Origin: Deltaproteobacteria bacterium
GTDB taxonomy: Bacteria > Myxococcota_A > UBA9042
Length of the DNA: 35,375 bases
Direction of reading: 5' to 3'
Assembly (NCBI GenBank): GCA_016875335.1
Contig: VGRO01000042.1
Location: 1-35,375, forward strand
The notes under the pieces were generated by a model that was not told where the DNA came from, ran no database searches, and worked only from the letters and a program-made list of their open reading frames with translations. Positions 18,381 to 26,518 of this stretch are shown here, piece after piece (within the stretch, counting starts at the first letter, position 1; each line of letters starts with the position of its first letter). The position numbers and the translations under genes were made by a program.

Positions 18381-19232
18381 TCACCAGTGCCACCCACCGT
18401 CGGGTTGCCATCGCGCCACGACTGCAAGAAGCAGCGGACCAGGCGCCAAGCTTCCTTGGACGTGAAAAGGACGCGGTGCCCATCGGTGCCGGGCGGCGCG
18501 GGCAACTGCACAAGCACAGCGGTTCGCGCCAGGCCTGGCTTGGTCTGGTTGTACCAGTTGGGCAGCTTGACGGCGCCGAAACCGGCTTGCGGCAGCAGCA
18601 CAGCCGCAGACGTCTCGTGGCCGGCGGCGACTTCGGGGTCGCTGTGGTCGAGCGTCGGCAAGGCGGGCGACAGACCCAAAGTGGCGTGGTAGGCGTTCGC
18701 CGCGCGCACCGGGGTTTGCTGGCTGGGCACGCCCTGAAGGGCAAGGTGATGCACAGCATGCCACAACGCCGACGTCGAGGCGCGCGCGGCATGGGCAAAG
18801 GCCTGCGGTTCGGCCGGCTGCAGCGCCCAGTCGAGCAGGTTGGCGTGCGGATCGAAGCGGCTCTGGGCGCGGTAGTGTTCGGCCGGCTTCCAACCCAATA
18901 ACTGGGCGAGCTCTTGCCGCAGCTCCGGGTCGAGCGAATCGGGGTCCCAGCCGGCGCCACCCGCGCTCGACACGACCGCCGTAAAGCGGCTTGCCCGCCA
19001 CGGCCTTGGTGAAGGTCGTTCCGGCCGTGGGCACGCTCGCGTCGGCGACCTCGGCAATGTCGAAGTCCAGAAGCTTGAAGGGAACCGGCCCGTCCCACAG
19101 CGAACGGGTGCGCGAACGCCCGAGTTCAAACGGCCGGCCGTACACCACGGTGACTTTTGCAGACGAGTCCAACTCGCCATGGCAAGCCGCGACGCAGAGC
19201 GCCAACGTCAACCACTTCACGGCAGCGTTCAT
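18368..19232 (-). pseudogene. Secreted lipoprotein of unknown family, one-base frameshift
   Basis: The N-terminal frame MNAAVKWLTLALCVAAC-HGEL is a lipoprotein signal; its ATG (19232) overlaps the stop of the upstream gene as ATGA, a sign of translational coupling. That frame reads well to about 18985 (AVAGKPL). The protein-like sequence then continues in the next frame (VVSSAGGAGWDPDSL) to a TGA at 18368. Removing one T from the TTT at 18983-18985 (minus strand) joins them as KPLTAVVSSAGG; the span 865 bp is 3n+1, as expected for one extra base. Restored, it would be 287 residues with motifs such as HANLLDWAL and KLPNWYNQTKPG. I do not recognise the family. A sequencing error is as likely as a real mutation. 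Confidence 0.68.
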
Positions 19233-21157
19233 GGCTGGCCCCGCGCCGCGACGCACGCCCCGCCCGCCGCCACACAGCGCCCCTGGTTGCTGCACGCCGC
19301 GCTGGCCTCGCAGTGCCCGTCGTGGCCGGCCCGGCAGGTGTTGCCGACTTTGGCGCACAGCCCCTCGGAAAAACACCCGACGTGGCGCTCGCAGTCGGCG
19401 TCGGCGGCGATGCCACATTCCGGGCCCACCTTGCTGCAACGACCGGAGGACAGGCATGCCGGCGTGGTGCTGCACCACTGCTGCGAGCTGGCCACGCAGC
19501 GACCGCCCCGCGCCGTGCAGCGGCCGCGCTCTGCGCACATCGCGGTCTCCTCGCAGATTTTGTCGTTTCGAGCGACGCAGCTTCCGCCCTCTGCCGCGCA
19601 TTGGCCAGCGATGGTGCACGCCAAGGAGGGTGCGCAATCCTTGTCGTGCAGGGCGACACAGCCGCGACCCCAGGGGTAGCAGTGGCCGAGAACCGCACAT
19701 GCGCTGTCCAGTCGGCACGCCACCTCGGAGCCGCTCAAGCCGACCAGCGTGGGCCGCTCGCTGAGGGGCTCCCGACCGATCGCAGTCAGCCTGGCGCTGC
19801 GGCCGTCAGCGGTGCACGCCCACATCCAGCCGAGCGTCGGGCTCGAACACAGCTGCGGCACGCCCGCAAGGAAATCGTCGGCACACCGCGCATTCACCGC
19901 CTCGCCAGACACCGTGAACGAGCGGTCGTGCAGATACCGCGGTCCCAACCGCACAAACCACGCGGCGGTGTTCTGCGGATCCACGCGCAACGGCAACAAT
20001 AGGGTCGGCCGCTGCTTGGCGTTGACAGGCAACGCGCCCGGGCACGCGGGCATGCGCCACAACCCGGCTTCATCCACCAGGTGGCACCCGGTGCGCAACA
20101 AGATCGGGCCGTCGGGGCCGACAATCGCCGCGGGGTCGCCGTCTTCGGTGCACACCAGGCGCACCACGTCGAGCATCTTGCCCATGTCGCGCAGCGATTC
20201 GTGTTCGACGACCCAGCACTTGTGGGTGGCTTTGGCCATCCCCTGCAACGTCCACGTAAAGACTCGATCTTTTGGAAACGCGGCGGCGAGGTCAAGTGCG
20301 GCCCGGTCCCCAGCGGACTGCACCTCGCTGATGGCTGTGGTGTCGATCGTGCGGCCTGATCGAGCCGCAGAGGCAGCGGCGTCCATCCTCCTAAGCATCG
20401 GCGCCAGGGCGCGAGAACGGTTGTCGCCCACGTTGGGCGCGAATTGCAAGGCAACCACCCCGCTCAACGGCATGAGCCGCACTGCTGCCGTCATCCGCAC
20501 CCACTGCGTGGCTGGCCACCCCGACAGCGCGACCTCGGGCGCAACGTTGCCGCCGGGCCGCAGGATCGCGCTGAGGTCGCATTCAACCGGTTTGCCGAAG
20601 TCGTAGAGGTCGAACCCGACGCCCATATGCGCGAGGTCACCGGCCTGCGTCCACGGTCCGCCGTCGTACAGGCCCGCGCGCACATGCGCCACGCTGATTG
20701 CAGACGTCCAGCGCAGGTAGGGCCGCCAGCCTTCGCGCTCGATGCCGACGCCAACCACGACGTCGGTGTGGGCATTGCGCCAACCGAGCGCGCCCCGACC
20801 GTACAGGGACTGCACGAATCCCGACGACCGCACGACATCTGCGCCGTCGTACGAGAACTCTGTCAGCGGCATCTTGCCCCACTTGAGGTCGAAGACGCCC
20901 GATACGCCCAACCCAGACGGATAGCGCGCGCGCAGGTTGCCAAAGGCGCGGTCCGAGTGCTCGTCGGCCTCTGGCGCGAGGCCACTGTGCAGTTGCAGCT
21001 CCGGCGCCTTGGTCCACCTTGACCAGCGCGAAGCGCCGTCGTCGGCCCGAGTACTAGCGGACGCAAGGATTGCCGCGAGCCCGGCGCACACGACTGCGAC
21101 GGCGGCCAGTGGTCGGTGGAGATGCGAAAGACGTGCAGCCAAAGCCAGTTCCAGCAC
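19229..21157 (-). CDS. Secreted protein with six 27-residue Cys repeats
   Basis: 642 residues from a GTG start. An N-terminal hydrophobic segment ending ASTRA-DDG fits Sec export. A beta-rich region follows (GVSGVFDLKWGKMPL, RPYLRWTSAISV), perhaps membrane-associated. The C-terminus consists of six consecutive 27-residue repeats with Cys at positions 1, 7, 13 and 20 (C-x5-C-x5-C-x6-C), for example CAPSLACTIAGQC and CEASAACSNQGRC, reaching almost the last residue. Such repeats occur in myxobacterial surface proteins; the function is unknown. The stop overlaps the next gene's ATG (ATGA). The PEGA-like lipoprotein gene lies 232 bp upstream on the same strand. Confidence 0.82.
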   Translation of the reverse strand: MLELALAARLSHLHRPLAAVAVVCAGLAAILASASTRADDGASRWSRWTKAPELQLHSGLAPEADEHSDRAFGNLRARYPSGLGVSGVFDLKWGKMPLTEFSYDGADVVRSSGFVQSLYGRGALGWRNAHTDVVVGVGIEREGWRPYLRWTSAISVAHVRAGLYDGGPWTQAGDLAHMGVGFDLYDFGKPVECDLSAILRPGGNVAPEVALSGWPATQWVRMTAAVRLMPLSGVVALQFAPNVGDNRSRALAPMLRRMDAAASAARSGRTIDTTAISEVQSAGDRAALDLAAAFPKDRVFTWTLQGMAKATHKCWVVEHESLRDMGKMLDVVRLVCTEDGDPAAIVGPDGPILLRTGCHLVDEAGLWRMPACPGALPVNAKQRPTLLLPLRVDPQNTAAWFVRLGPRYLHDRSFTVSGEAVNARCADDFLAGVPQLCSSPTLGWMWACTADGRSARLTAIGREPLSERPTLVGLSGSEVACRLDSACAVLGHCYPWGRGCVALHDKDCAPSLACTIAGQCAAEGGSCVARNDKICEETAMCAERGRCTARGGRCVASSQQWCSTTPACLSSGRCSKVGPECGIAADADCERHVGCFSEGLCAKVGNTCRAGHDGHCEASAACSNQGRCVAAGGACVAARGQP

Positions 21158-21321
21158 AAGGTGCTTGGGGCATTATGGGCCCGCTGGAGGGGGCGGGCAA
21201 GGCAAAATCGAAGGCCTCCATGCCGGCGAAGAACCTCCCCTGCGCGTTGGGGTGGCCAACCTCTTCCGGCGCGTTGTGGTCTTGCCTGGTGCCAGGTGGC
21301 GCAACGGATTCGTCGGCACCC

Positions 21322-21362
21322 GGTCAGAACAGGTTGCGAAAGCGGTCAGAACGGGTTGCGAA
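21322..21362 (+). repeat. Two-copy 22-bp tandem repeat
   Basis: The unit GGTCAGAAC(A/G)GGTTGCGAA occurs at 21322-21340 and again at 21344-21362, a 22-bp period. A related, degraded string (CAACGGGTTGCGGGTTGCC, GGTCAGAAC) lies near 16290-16330, next to the duplicated gene end, which suggests that the duplication originally included DNA downstream of the gene. Confidence 0.5.
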
Positions 21363-21389
21363 GGCTGCAAGCAACCCGAACCACGCGAC

Positions 21390-22844
21390 TCAAAACCACG
21401 ACCGCACCACCCCCCGCCATTCAGGCACGTACCAGCCGAGCGCCACCGTGCCGGTCGCCCACTGGGTCAGCTCGTACCCAGCGCCGGCCAGCGCCGGCGT
21501 GCTGCTGCGGTACATGGTGACATCGACGCGCAAAAAAACGTTTTCGCTGACAAAGGCCGTCAACGCCGTGCCCAGGCCGCCGACCACCGGCACCTTGACG
21601 CCCACGTAGCGCCCGTCGCGCCAATGCCACGTGCCAGCGGCGCCTAGGCCGGCAAACGCCGAACCGGCACCAAGCGGCGTATGGACGGTGGCCGTAGCGC
21701 CGAAAAGGCCGCCGGCCTCGAACATGCGCACCGCCGCCTTCTGCACCGGGGCGGTATGCACGCCGTAGTCCAGGTCGCGCTCTGCGAGGCCGAGCAGCAC
21801 GCGCGGGCCGAAACGCAAGGTCGCGTCCCACGGCTGGTACGGCCCCGGATGGTCCACCGACAACAGCGTGAAGTTGGTCAACACCGCCGGCACCCAGCTC
21901 GGACTGGCCCGATCCTCGACGTAGTCGTTGCCGCCGTTGGGCACGAACTGGTACTCGCGCTGGGTGGGCGCGTAGCCCACGCTGTCGGGCAGCAGTTGCA
22001 CGTTGCGGCCGATCCACCGCGCGGCCCGTCTGTACCACGGCTGGCGGCCGATGCCGAGGTCGAGGTCCACCGCCGCGGCCGGTTCGGCCTTCAGGGTGTG
22101 CATGTCGCGCACCACGGCCTGTCCCTTGACGCGGTCGCCCTCCGGCTTGACGTCGAGGACGACCAAGTGGGTGGCGCCCGTGCGCACCCCCAGCTCGTTG
22201 AGGTGGCCGCGGCGGTAGCGCTCGAACGCCAACCCCTTCTCAGCAGTGACCCCTTGGCGGCGCAGCAGTTTTTCGGTCTCGGCGAGGTCGGTGCGGCGGT
22301 CGCAAGCGGCCTTTGGGGTGGCGGCCCACCATGCATCGGCGATCTGGCGTGCGATGCCCTCGTCGTCGTGCTTGGGCGGGGCGATGGCGACCACGCGGCA
22401 AGGGGGCGTCGCAGGCGCGGGCAGGCTTGCCGCCGCCTCATCGGGCAAGAGGATGCCGTCTGGACACTGCCACGCCGCGCCGCTGATGAGATCGGTGACG
22501 ACGGCGGTGCCGAGCCAGGCGACAAAGAGCGGCGGGACCAGCACCGAGACCGATGCCGTGGCCGCGTTGGGCAAGAGCGAGTCCTTCCAGCGATACCGGC
22601 AGCGCACCCCGAATTCCTGGCGGTGGTCGCCATGCGCGTCCGGCCGGGACCAGTGCAGCTCGAGGGTCCGCGAACGCTTGACGCGGGCAAAGAACGGAGT
22701 GGTGCCGAGCACTTTGCCGTCGTCGTCGTGGACTACGGCGCCGCGCACGGGGGTGTCGATCGACACCACCTGCCGGGTGCCGCCGAGGGTGGCGCAGCCC
22801 GACACCAGCAACGCAGCGGCAAGCACGGCGCGAGACAGGGTCAC
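21390..22844 (-). CDS. PEGA-like outer-membrane lipoprotein
   Basis: 484 residues from a GTG start. The signal MTLSRAVLAAALLVSGC has a lipobox VSGC. Residues about 25-65 (VVSIDTPVRGAVVHDDDGKVLG, then TTPF) fit a PEGA-type beta domain, often found in envelope proteins. A short hydrophobic stretch follows (VLVPPLFVAWLGTAVVTDL). The middle has a sensor-like alpha/beta part (ARQIADAWWAATPKAACD, GATHLVVLDVKPEG), and the C-terminal half looks beta-barrel-like (LRFGPRVLLGLAERDLDYG, AGTWHWRDGRYVGVKV) and ends in the aromatic motif RSWF. Its 3' end was copied to 16328-16455. It is divergent from the 23063 gene across a 218-bp spacer. Function unknown. Confidence 0.78.
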   Translation of the reverse strand: MTLSRAVLAAALLVSGCATLGGTRQVVSIDTPVRGAVVHDDDGKVLGTTPFFARVKRSRTLELHWSRPDAHGDHRQEFGVRCRYRWKDSLLPNAATASVSVLVPPLFVAWLGTAVVTDLISGAAWQCPDGILLPDEAAASLPAPATPPCRVVAIAPPKHDDEGIARQIADAWWAATPKAACDRRTDLAETEKLLRRQGVTAEKGLAFERYRRGHLNELGVRTGATHLVVLDVKPEGDRVKGQAVVRDMHTLKAEPAAAVDLDLGIGRQPWYRRAARWIGRNVQLLPDSVGYAPTQREYQFVPNGGNDYVEDRASPSWVPAVLTNFTLLSVDHPGPYQPWDATLRFGPRVLLGLAERDLDYGVHTAPVQKAAVRMFEAGGLFGATATVHTPLGAGSAFAGLGAAGTWHWRDGRYVGVKVPVVGGLGTALTAFVSENVFLRVDVTMYRSSTPALAGAGYELTQWATGTVALGWYVPEWRGVVRSWF

Positions 22845-23062
22845 AGATCAGCCTCCATGGTCCGTCGTGACGAAGGGTCTGGGCGGCCACGGCTCTTTGG
22901 GCGCACCGGTCGCTGTAGCCCCGCGCGCCGCGTCAACCGGCACCCGTGCGCGCCCGACGGGGCGGGCCGTCGCGAGAATACGGCTTGAGCCTGCGCCTGC
23001 ACAACCCGGTTGCCGCCCGTCGACACATCTGCCACGCTGGGGCCCGCCGCACCGGAGACCCC

Positions 23063-24067
23063 ATGCGCCCTCCCCATGCCCTGATTGCCGCGGTCGCCTG
23101 GTTCGCAGCCGCGCCGGGTATCGCCCAGCCCTCCGCGGACCTGCCGCCCGGCGCCGCCAAGGACCCCATTGCGTTGCCCGGCCGCGCCGACGACCCGCGC
23201 AGCGCCGTGCCGCGACCCGATCTGGTGTTCATCGAACCGCTCGGCGACATCGACGCGCCGGGCCTGTACAGCGCCGGGGCCGTCGATTTCAGGGCCATGA
23301 TCGAGGCCGCGGCTCCAGTGGCGCTCAAGCGCGTGTTTGCCAAGACCGTTACGGCGTTTTCGCCGCCGATGTCCTTGCGCATCGTGGCGCGCAAGATCCA
23401 GTTGCGCGTCTCGCTGGGCAGGATGCAGGTCAGCGTCGACGCGGTGCTTTTCGACGCGGCCAACCGCGCCAAGGTGTTTCGCGAGCGCGGCGAGGGTGAA
23501 CGCGACCTGCCCGAGACCGCTACAGGTCTCGAGTTGCGCGGCGCCGTCGAGGACGTGCTCGCCCAAGCCGCGGAAGAGCTGTCGGTGCGCTTGCTCGGCC
23601 GCATGAGCGCCCCACCGCCGCCCAAACCCAAGCACAAATGGTGGGCCGGGGCCATCGTCGGCGGCACGATGCTGGGCGGCCTTTCGGGCCTCGCGATCCT
23701 TGCACCGCGCTGGAGCGCACAGGTGACGGTCAACCCGCTGTGGCCGCGCATTGCCGCGGCGCTGTCGGGCGGGCGGCGCTTGCACCAGGCTGACGACCTG
23801 TCGTTCTGGGCCCACGTGGGCGTCACCCGCGAATTCGCAACGGCGGCGTTGTCGCGGTGCGCGCCCTACCTGTGCCCCGACCAGGCGCGGTCGCTGTGGT
23901 ACGGCCACGTGCGCCTCGAATTGGCGCAATTGGTCGGTGACGCCAACCAGCACCGGCTGGCCGCCGAGGTCGGCGTCCATATGGGCGCGGAGGAGGCCAA
24001 GTTCCAGGCACCGTGGACGACGATGACGCGGCCGTGGGCAGGCGCCAGCTACCATTGGGGGTTCTGA
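23063..24067 (+). CDS. Exported membrane protein of unknown function
   Basis: 334 residues. An N-terminal signal peptide ends near GIAQ-PSAD. A soluble part with LRIVARKIQLRVSLG and GAVEDVLAQAAEELSVRLLG precedes a Pro/Lys-rich stretch and a Gly-rich membrane segment (WWAGAIVGGTMLGGLSGLAI). The C-terminal part ends in an aromatic residue (SYHWGF), as in some outer-membrane strands. ATG 23063 is supported by GGAG at 23054-23057. The stop TGA shares its last base with the next gene's ATG (TGATG), so the two are likely co-translated. I do not recognise the family. Confidence 0.78.
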   Translation: MRPPHALIAAVAWFAAAPGIAQPSADLPPGAAKDPIALPGRADDPRSAVPRPDLVFIEPLGDIDAPGLYSAGAVDFRAMIEAAAPVALKRVFAKTVTAFSPPMSLRIVARKIQLRVSLGRMQVSVDAVLFDAANRAKVFRERGEGERDLPETATGLELRGAVEDVLAQAAEELSVRLLGRMSAPPPPKPKHKWWAGAIVGGTMLGGLSGLAILAPRWSAQVTVNPLWPRIAAALSGGRRLHQADDLSFWAHVGVTREFATAALSRCAPYLCPDQARSLWYGHVRLELAQLVGDANQHRLAAEVGVHMGAEEAKFQAPWTTMTRPWAGASYHWGF

Positions 24068-25392
24068 TGCAGACGACCCGTGCACGCAACGAGCGAGACG
24101 GACCGATGCAGGGCGCCTTTTGCGACCGGCGGCCAAGGCAGCACCGCGGGCTCAGCGCGTTTGGCCGGCGGAACTGCGCGGCTGCCACAGTGGCCGCGGT
24201 CGGCCTATGCGCAGGGCTCGCGCCGGCGTGGGCCGCACCCGCGGATTTGGCAGTGGCGACCACGCCCGTTGCGCTTGCCGACGCGGCGACGCCTGGCGAT
24301 CCGACGCAACCGGGCCACCGCGCTGCGCAGCCGAGGCCGACGATCATCGAACTTCGCTTTGGCCAGGGCCTGCAGGTGGCCGCAGGCGACGGCGGGTCGT
24401 CCCTGCAGGTGCGGGCGTTCGTGCGCGCGCGGCAGTCGCTGACGGACCCAAAGGGCGCGCCGACGGCGGAAGCCTTGGTGCGCAACGCCCAACTGCGCTT
24501 CTCGGGTCACGCGCTGCGGCCTGGGTTGACGTGGCGGATCCAACTGGGCCTGTCGCCGACCGAGATGGCCATCAACGGGTACCGGCTGCTGCAAACGGCG
24601 CTTGTCCGCTATACCTGGACGACGGGCTGGTCGGTGGCGGCCGGCCGGGCCAAGGTGCCGTACGGCGCCCAGCGGCTGGCGCATTCTAGCGAACTGCAGT
24701 TCACCGACCTGTCGGCGACCGTACAGGAATTGCACCTGGACCGGACCAGCGGCATCTTTGTGCAGTCGCCGGCCGAAAACCGCGCCGACGTGTCCGGCGT
24801 AGTGGCTGGCAACTCGCCGGGGTTCCTGGCCGGCGTGCGCGCGCGCCTGCGGCCGTTGGGTGCCTTCGACGACACTGTCGAGGGGGATGTGGCGCGTTCG
24901 CCGCGGCTGCGGGTGGCGCTCGCTGGTAGCTTGGTATCGGCGGTCGACAATTTGAGCACCCAGGTGACCCGCGGCGAGGTCTATCCCGAGGCGTGGACCC
25001 AGACTTTCCACACGGCGCTGGACTTTACGGTCAAATACAAGGGGTTCAGCCTCCACAGCGAGTGGATGTCCCGGCAGGCCAAAGGGGACTCGGCCTACCT
25101 CGACCTCGGCCACAAAGTGGTGCGGGTGTGGTCGCGCTCGGCGTACGGGGCGCACCTGCAGCTTGGGCAGATGGTGAACCCGTGGGTGCAGGTCGCTGCG
25201 CGCATGGCTCGCCTGCGGCGGATGGACGGCACTGATCCCGCGCTGCGGTCCGTGGACGAACTGGCGGCGGCGGTGACCGCGCACTTGCGCGGCGACGACT
25301 TCAAGGTGCAACTGGAGATCGTCGACCTGTTTAGCGGCGATTTTCGCGACGGCATGGTCACGCTGCGCGGGCAAGTGGCGCTGTTTTGGTAG
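24067..25392 (+). CDS. Porin-like outer-membrane beta-barrel protein
   Basis: 441 residues. A long basic N-terminus is followed by a signal segment (AAATVAAVGLCAGLAPAWA). The mature part has repeated amphipathic strands: FRALRPGLTW-like LTWRIQLGLSPTEM, WSVAAGRAKVPYGAQRLAHS and FSLHSEWMSRQAKGD. These resemble phosphate-selective porin O/P barrels, where an 'R-x-K-x-PYG' segment is common. The last residues VALFW end in an aromatic residue, the usual signal for barrel insertion by BAM. It is coupled to the upstream gene by TGATG. The substrate is unknown; the OprO/P family call is by motif likeness only. Confidence 0.78.
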   Translation: MQTTRARNERDGPMQGAFCDRRPRQHRGLSAFGRRNCAAATVAAVGLCAGLAPAWAAPADLAVATTPVALADAATPGDPTQPGHRAAQPRPTIIELRFGQGLQVAAGDGGSSLQVRAFVRARQSLTDPKGAPTAEALVRNAQLRFSGHALRPGLTWRIQLGLSPTEMAINGYRLLQTALVRYTWTTGWSVAAGRAKVPYGAQRLAHSSELQFTDLSATVQELHLDRTSGIFVQSPAENRADVSGVVAGNSPGFLAGVRARLRPLGAFDDTVEGDVARSPRLRVALAGSLVSAVDNLSTQVTRGEVYPEAWTQTFHTALDFTVKYKGFSLHSEWMSRQAKGDSAYLDLGHKVVRVWSRSAYGAHLQLGQMVNPWVQVAARMARLRRMDGTDPALRSVDELAAAVTAHLRGDDFKVQLEIVDLFSGDFRDGMVTLRGQVALFW

Positions 25393-25480
25393 GGTGAGAG
25401 CTGCCGTCGGCGCCAGTTCGGGGACGGCTGAGCTTGAGTGGCCAGCAGCGTCCGGGCCGCCGATCAGGATGCTCCGCAGT

Positions 25481-25924
25481 TCACCCCTCCGCGCGGAGCG
25501 GGTCGAGGACTTCAATGCCGGAAAAGCGATAGAAATCGGCGTCGCGGGTCCAGATGCGCCGGATCCCGTGCTCGCGCATCAGCGCGACGGTCTGTGCATC
25601 GAAAAGCAAGTTGCCGCTGAGCCCGGGAACTTCGGCGGCCAGCTGTGCAGCGATTTCAAGGTGGCGCGCGCCGTGCAGCAGGGGCCGAACCTTGCCGTCG
25701 GCCAGCAGACGCCCGGTGAACGACCACGCGCGCGACGGCGACCATGGCAGGCGAAACACCCGCGGGTGGGTCACTACCCTGACGAACTCATACAGGATTC
25801 CCCAGGTGACATAGCTCGGCGCCATGCCCTCGCGCAACGCATGAAGACGCTGGGCGCACGCTGCGTGCTCGGGCGTGTCCTCGTTTGCGGCGTAGACCAG
25901 CACATTGGTGTCGATCACGTGCAT
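25481..25924 (-). CDS. vapC: PIN-domain toxin, VapC-type ribonuclease
   Basis: 147 residues, a normal VapC length. The N-terminus MHVIDTNVLVYA is the PIN signature. The acidic Mg-binding set is present: D5, E46, D109 and D128 (DTNV, LYEF, LFDAQ and TRDADF). VapC toxins cleave specific RNAs and are held inactive by a cognate antitoxin. The only antitoxin candidate is the ribbon-helix-helix gene upstream on the same strand, 241 bp away, which is unusually far since VapB and VapC usually overlap or are a few bases apart. A GAGG lies a short distance upstream of the ATG. Confidence 0.9.
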   Translation of the reverse strand: MHVIDTNVLVYAANEDTPEHAACAQRLHALREGMAPSYVTWGILYEFVRVVTHPRVFRLPWSPSRAWSFTGRLLADGKVRPLLHGARHLEIAAQLAAEVPGLSGNLLFDAQTVALMREHGIRRIWTRDADFYRFSGIEVLDPLRAEG

Positions 25925-26165
25925 GGCCTAATCCCTCAGGCTCGAAATTCGCGCCCGGTTCCCCCGCGCAGCAGGGCCGAGGTGCTTCCCGCCGCGGCTA
26001 CGGCCGGACGCGGCAGTGAGCGCGCATTTGCGCGCGCCAAACAGGTGCAAACTGAACACTGGGCGGCGTGCCCTGTTCGCGAAACAAGCAGCTACTGGGC
26101 GAAACCGGTCAAGAACGTGTTGCCACTGCACGGGCTACCTCCCGAAACCGATGATTGGGTTTCAC
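25925..26165. other. 241-bp spacer inside the toxin-antitoxin pair
   Basis: I see no gene on either strand. It contains a GCGCGCA/TGCGCGC hairpin near 26022-26037 and a GAAACC/GGTTTC hairpin directly downstream of the antitoxin stop (about 26147-26166). Neither is followed by a clear T-run, so a terminator is not claimed. No terminal inverted repeats or target duplication were found, so it is not a visible insertion. Confidence 0.5.
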
Positions 26166-26399
26166 CTACTTGTCCTGGTCCATCGCCGTGTGCAGTGCTT
26201 CACGGTTCGAGATATCCACCAACGGTACGCCGCCATGCCACGTCGGCAGCGGCTGCAGCGGGTCGGGCGGCTCTGGCCTTGTCTCAAGCATCAACCGTAG
26301 CGCGGTCTCCACCAGTTCAGAAATCGTCCGCCGCGACCGCGTCGCTTCTTCGCGCAAGCGCTGCATGACCGTGTCGTCGATCACCAGGGTCGTCTTCAT
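26166..26399 (-). CDS. Ribbon-helix-helix antitoxin (VapB-like)
   Basis: 77 residues. MKTTLVIDDTVMQRLREEATRSRRTISELVETALRLML is a typical ribbon-helix-helix DNA-binding domain (strand followed by two helices). The tail PEPPDPLQPLPTWHGG is proline-rich and would wrap the toxin. Such proteins neutralise PIN toxins and repress their own promoter. ATG 26399 was chosen because the domain starts there; the frame is open upstream but not protein-like. It lies upstream of the PIN gene in the same direction. Confidence 0.85.
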   Translation of the reverse strand: MKTTLVIDDTVMQRLREEATRSRRTISELVETALRLMLETRPEPPDPLQPLPTWHGGVPLVDISNREALHTAMDQDK

Positions 26400-26518
26400 G
26401 TGGAGATCCGTACGCGGCGGATGGCTATCCGCCTCGATAGATTCTAGGCGCGCTGGCGCGGCCGTCAATGGCGCCCCGGGGAGCAGAGCCCTGCCCCAAC
26501 TCCGCCTCGGCGCCAACT

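Noticed and set aside
21158-21389. Small gene between the two minus-strand envelope genes
   Set aside because: Short frames exist but lack coding signs; the stretch holds only a 22-bp tandem repeat.
26022-26037. GC-rich hairpin as a transcription terminator
   Set aside because: There is no T-run after it, and such short CG palindromes are expected by chance in this DNA.
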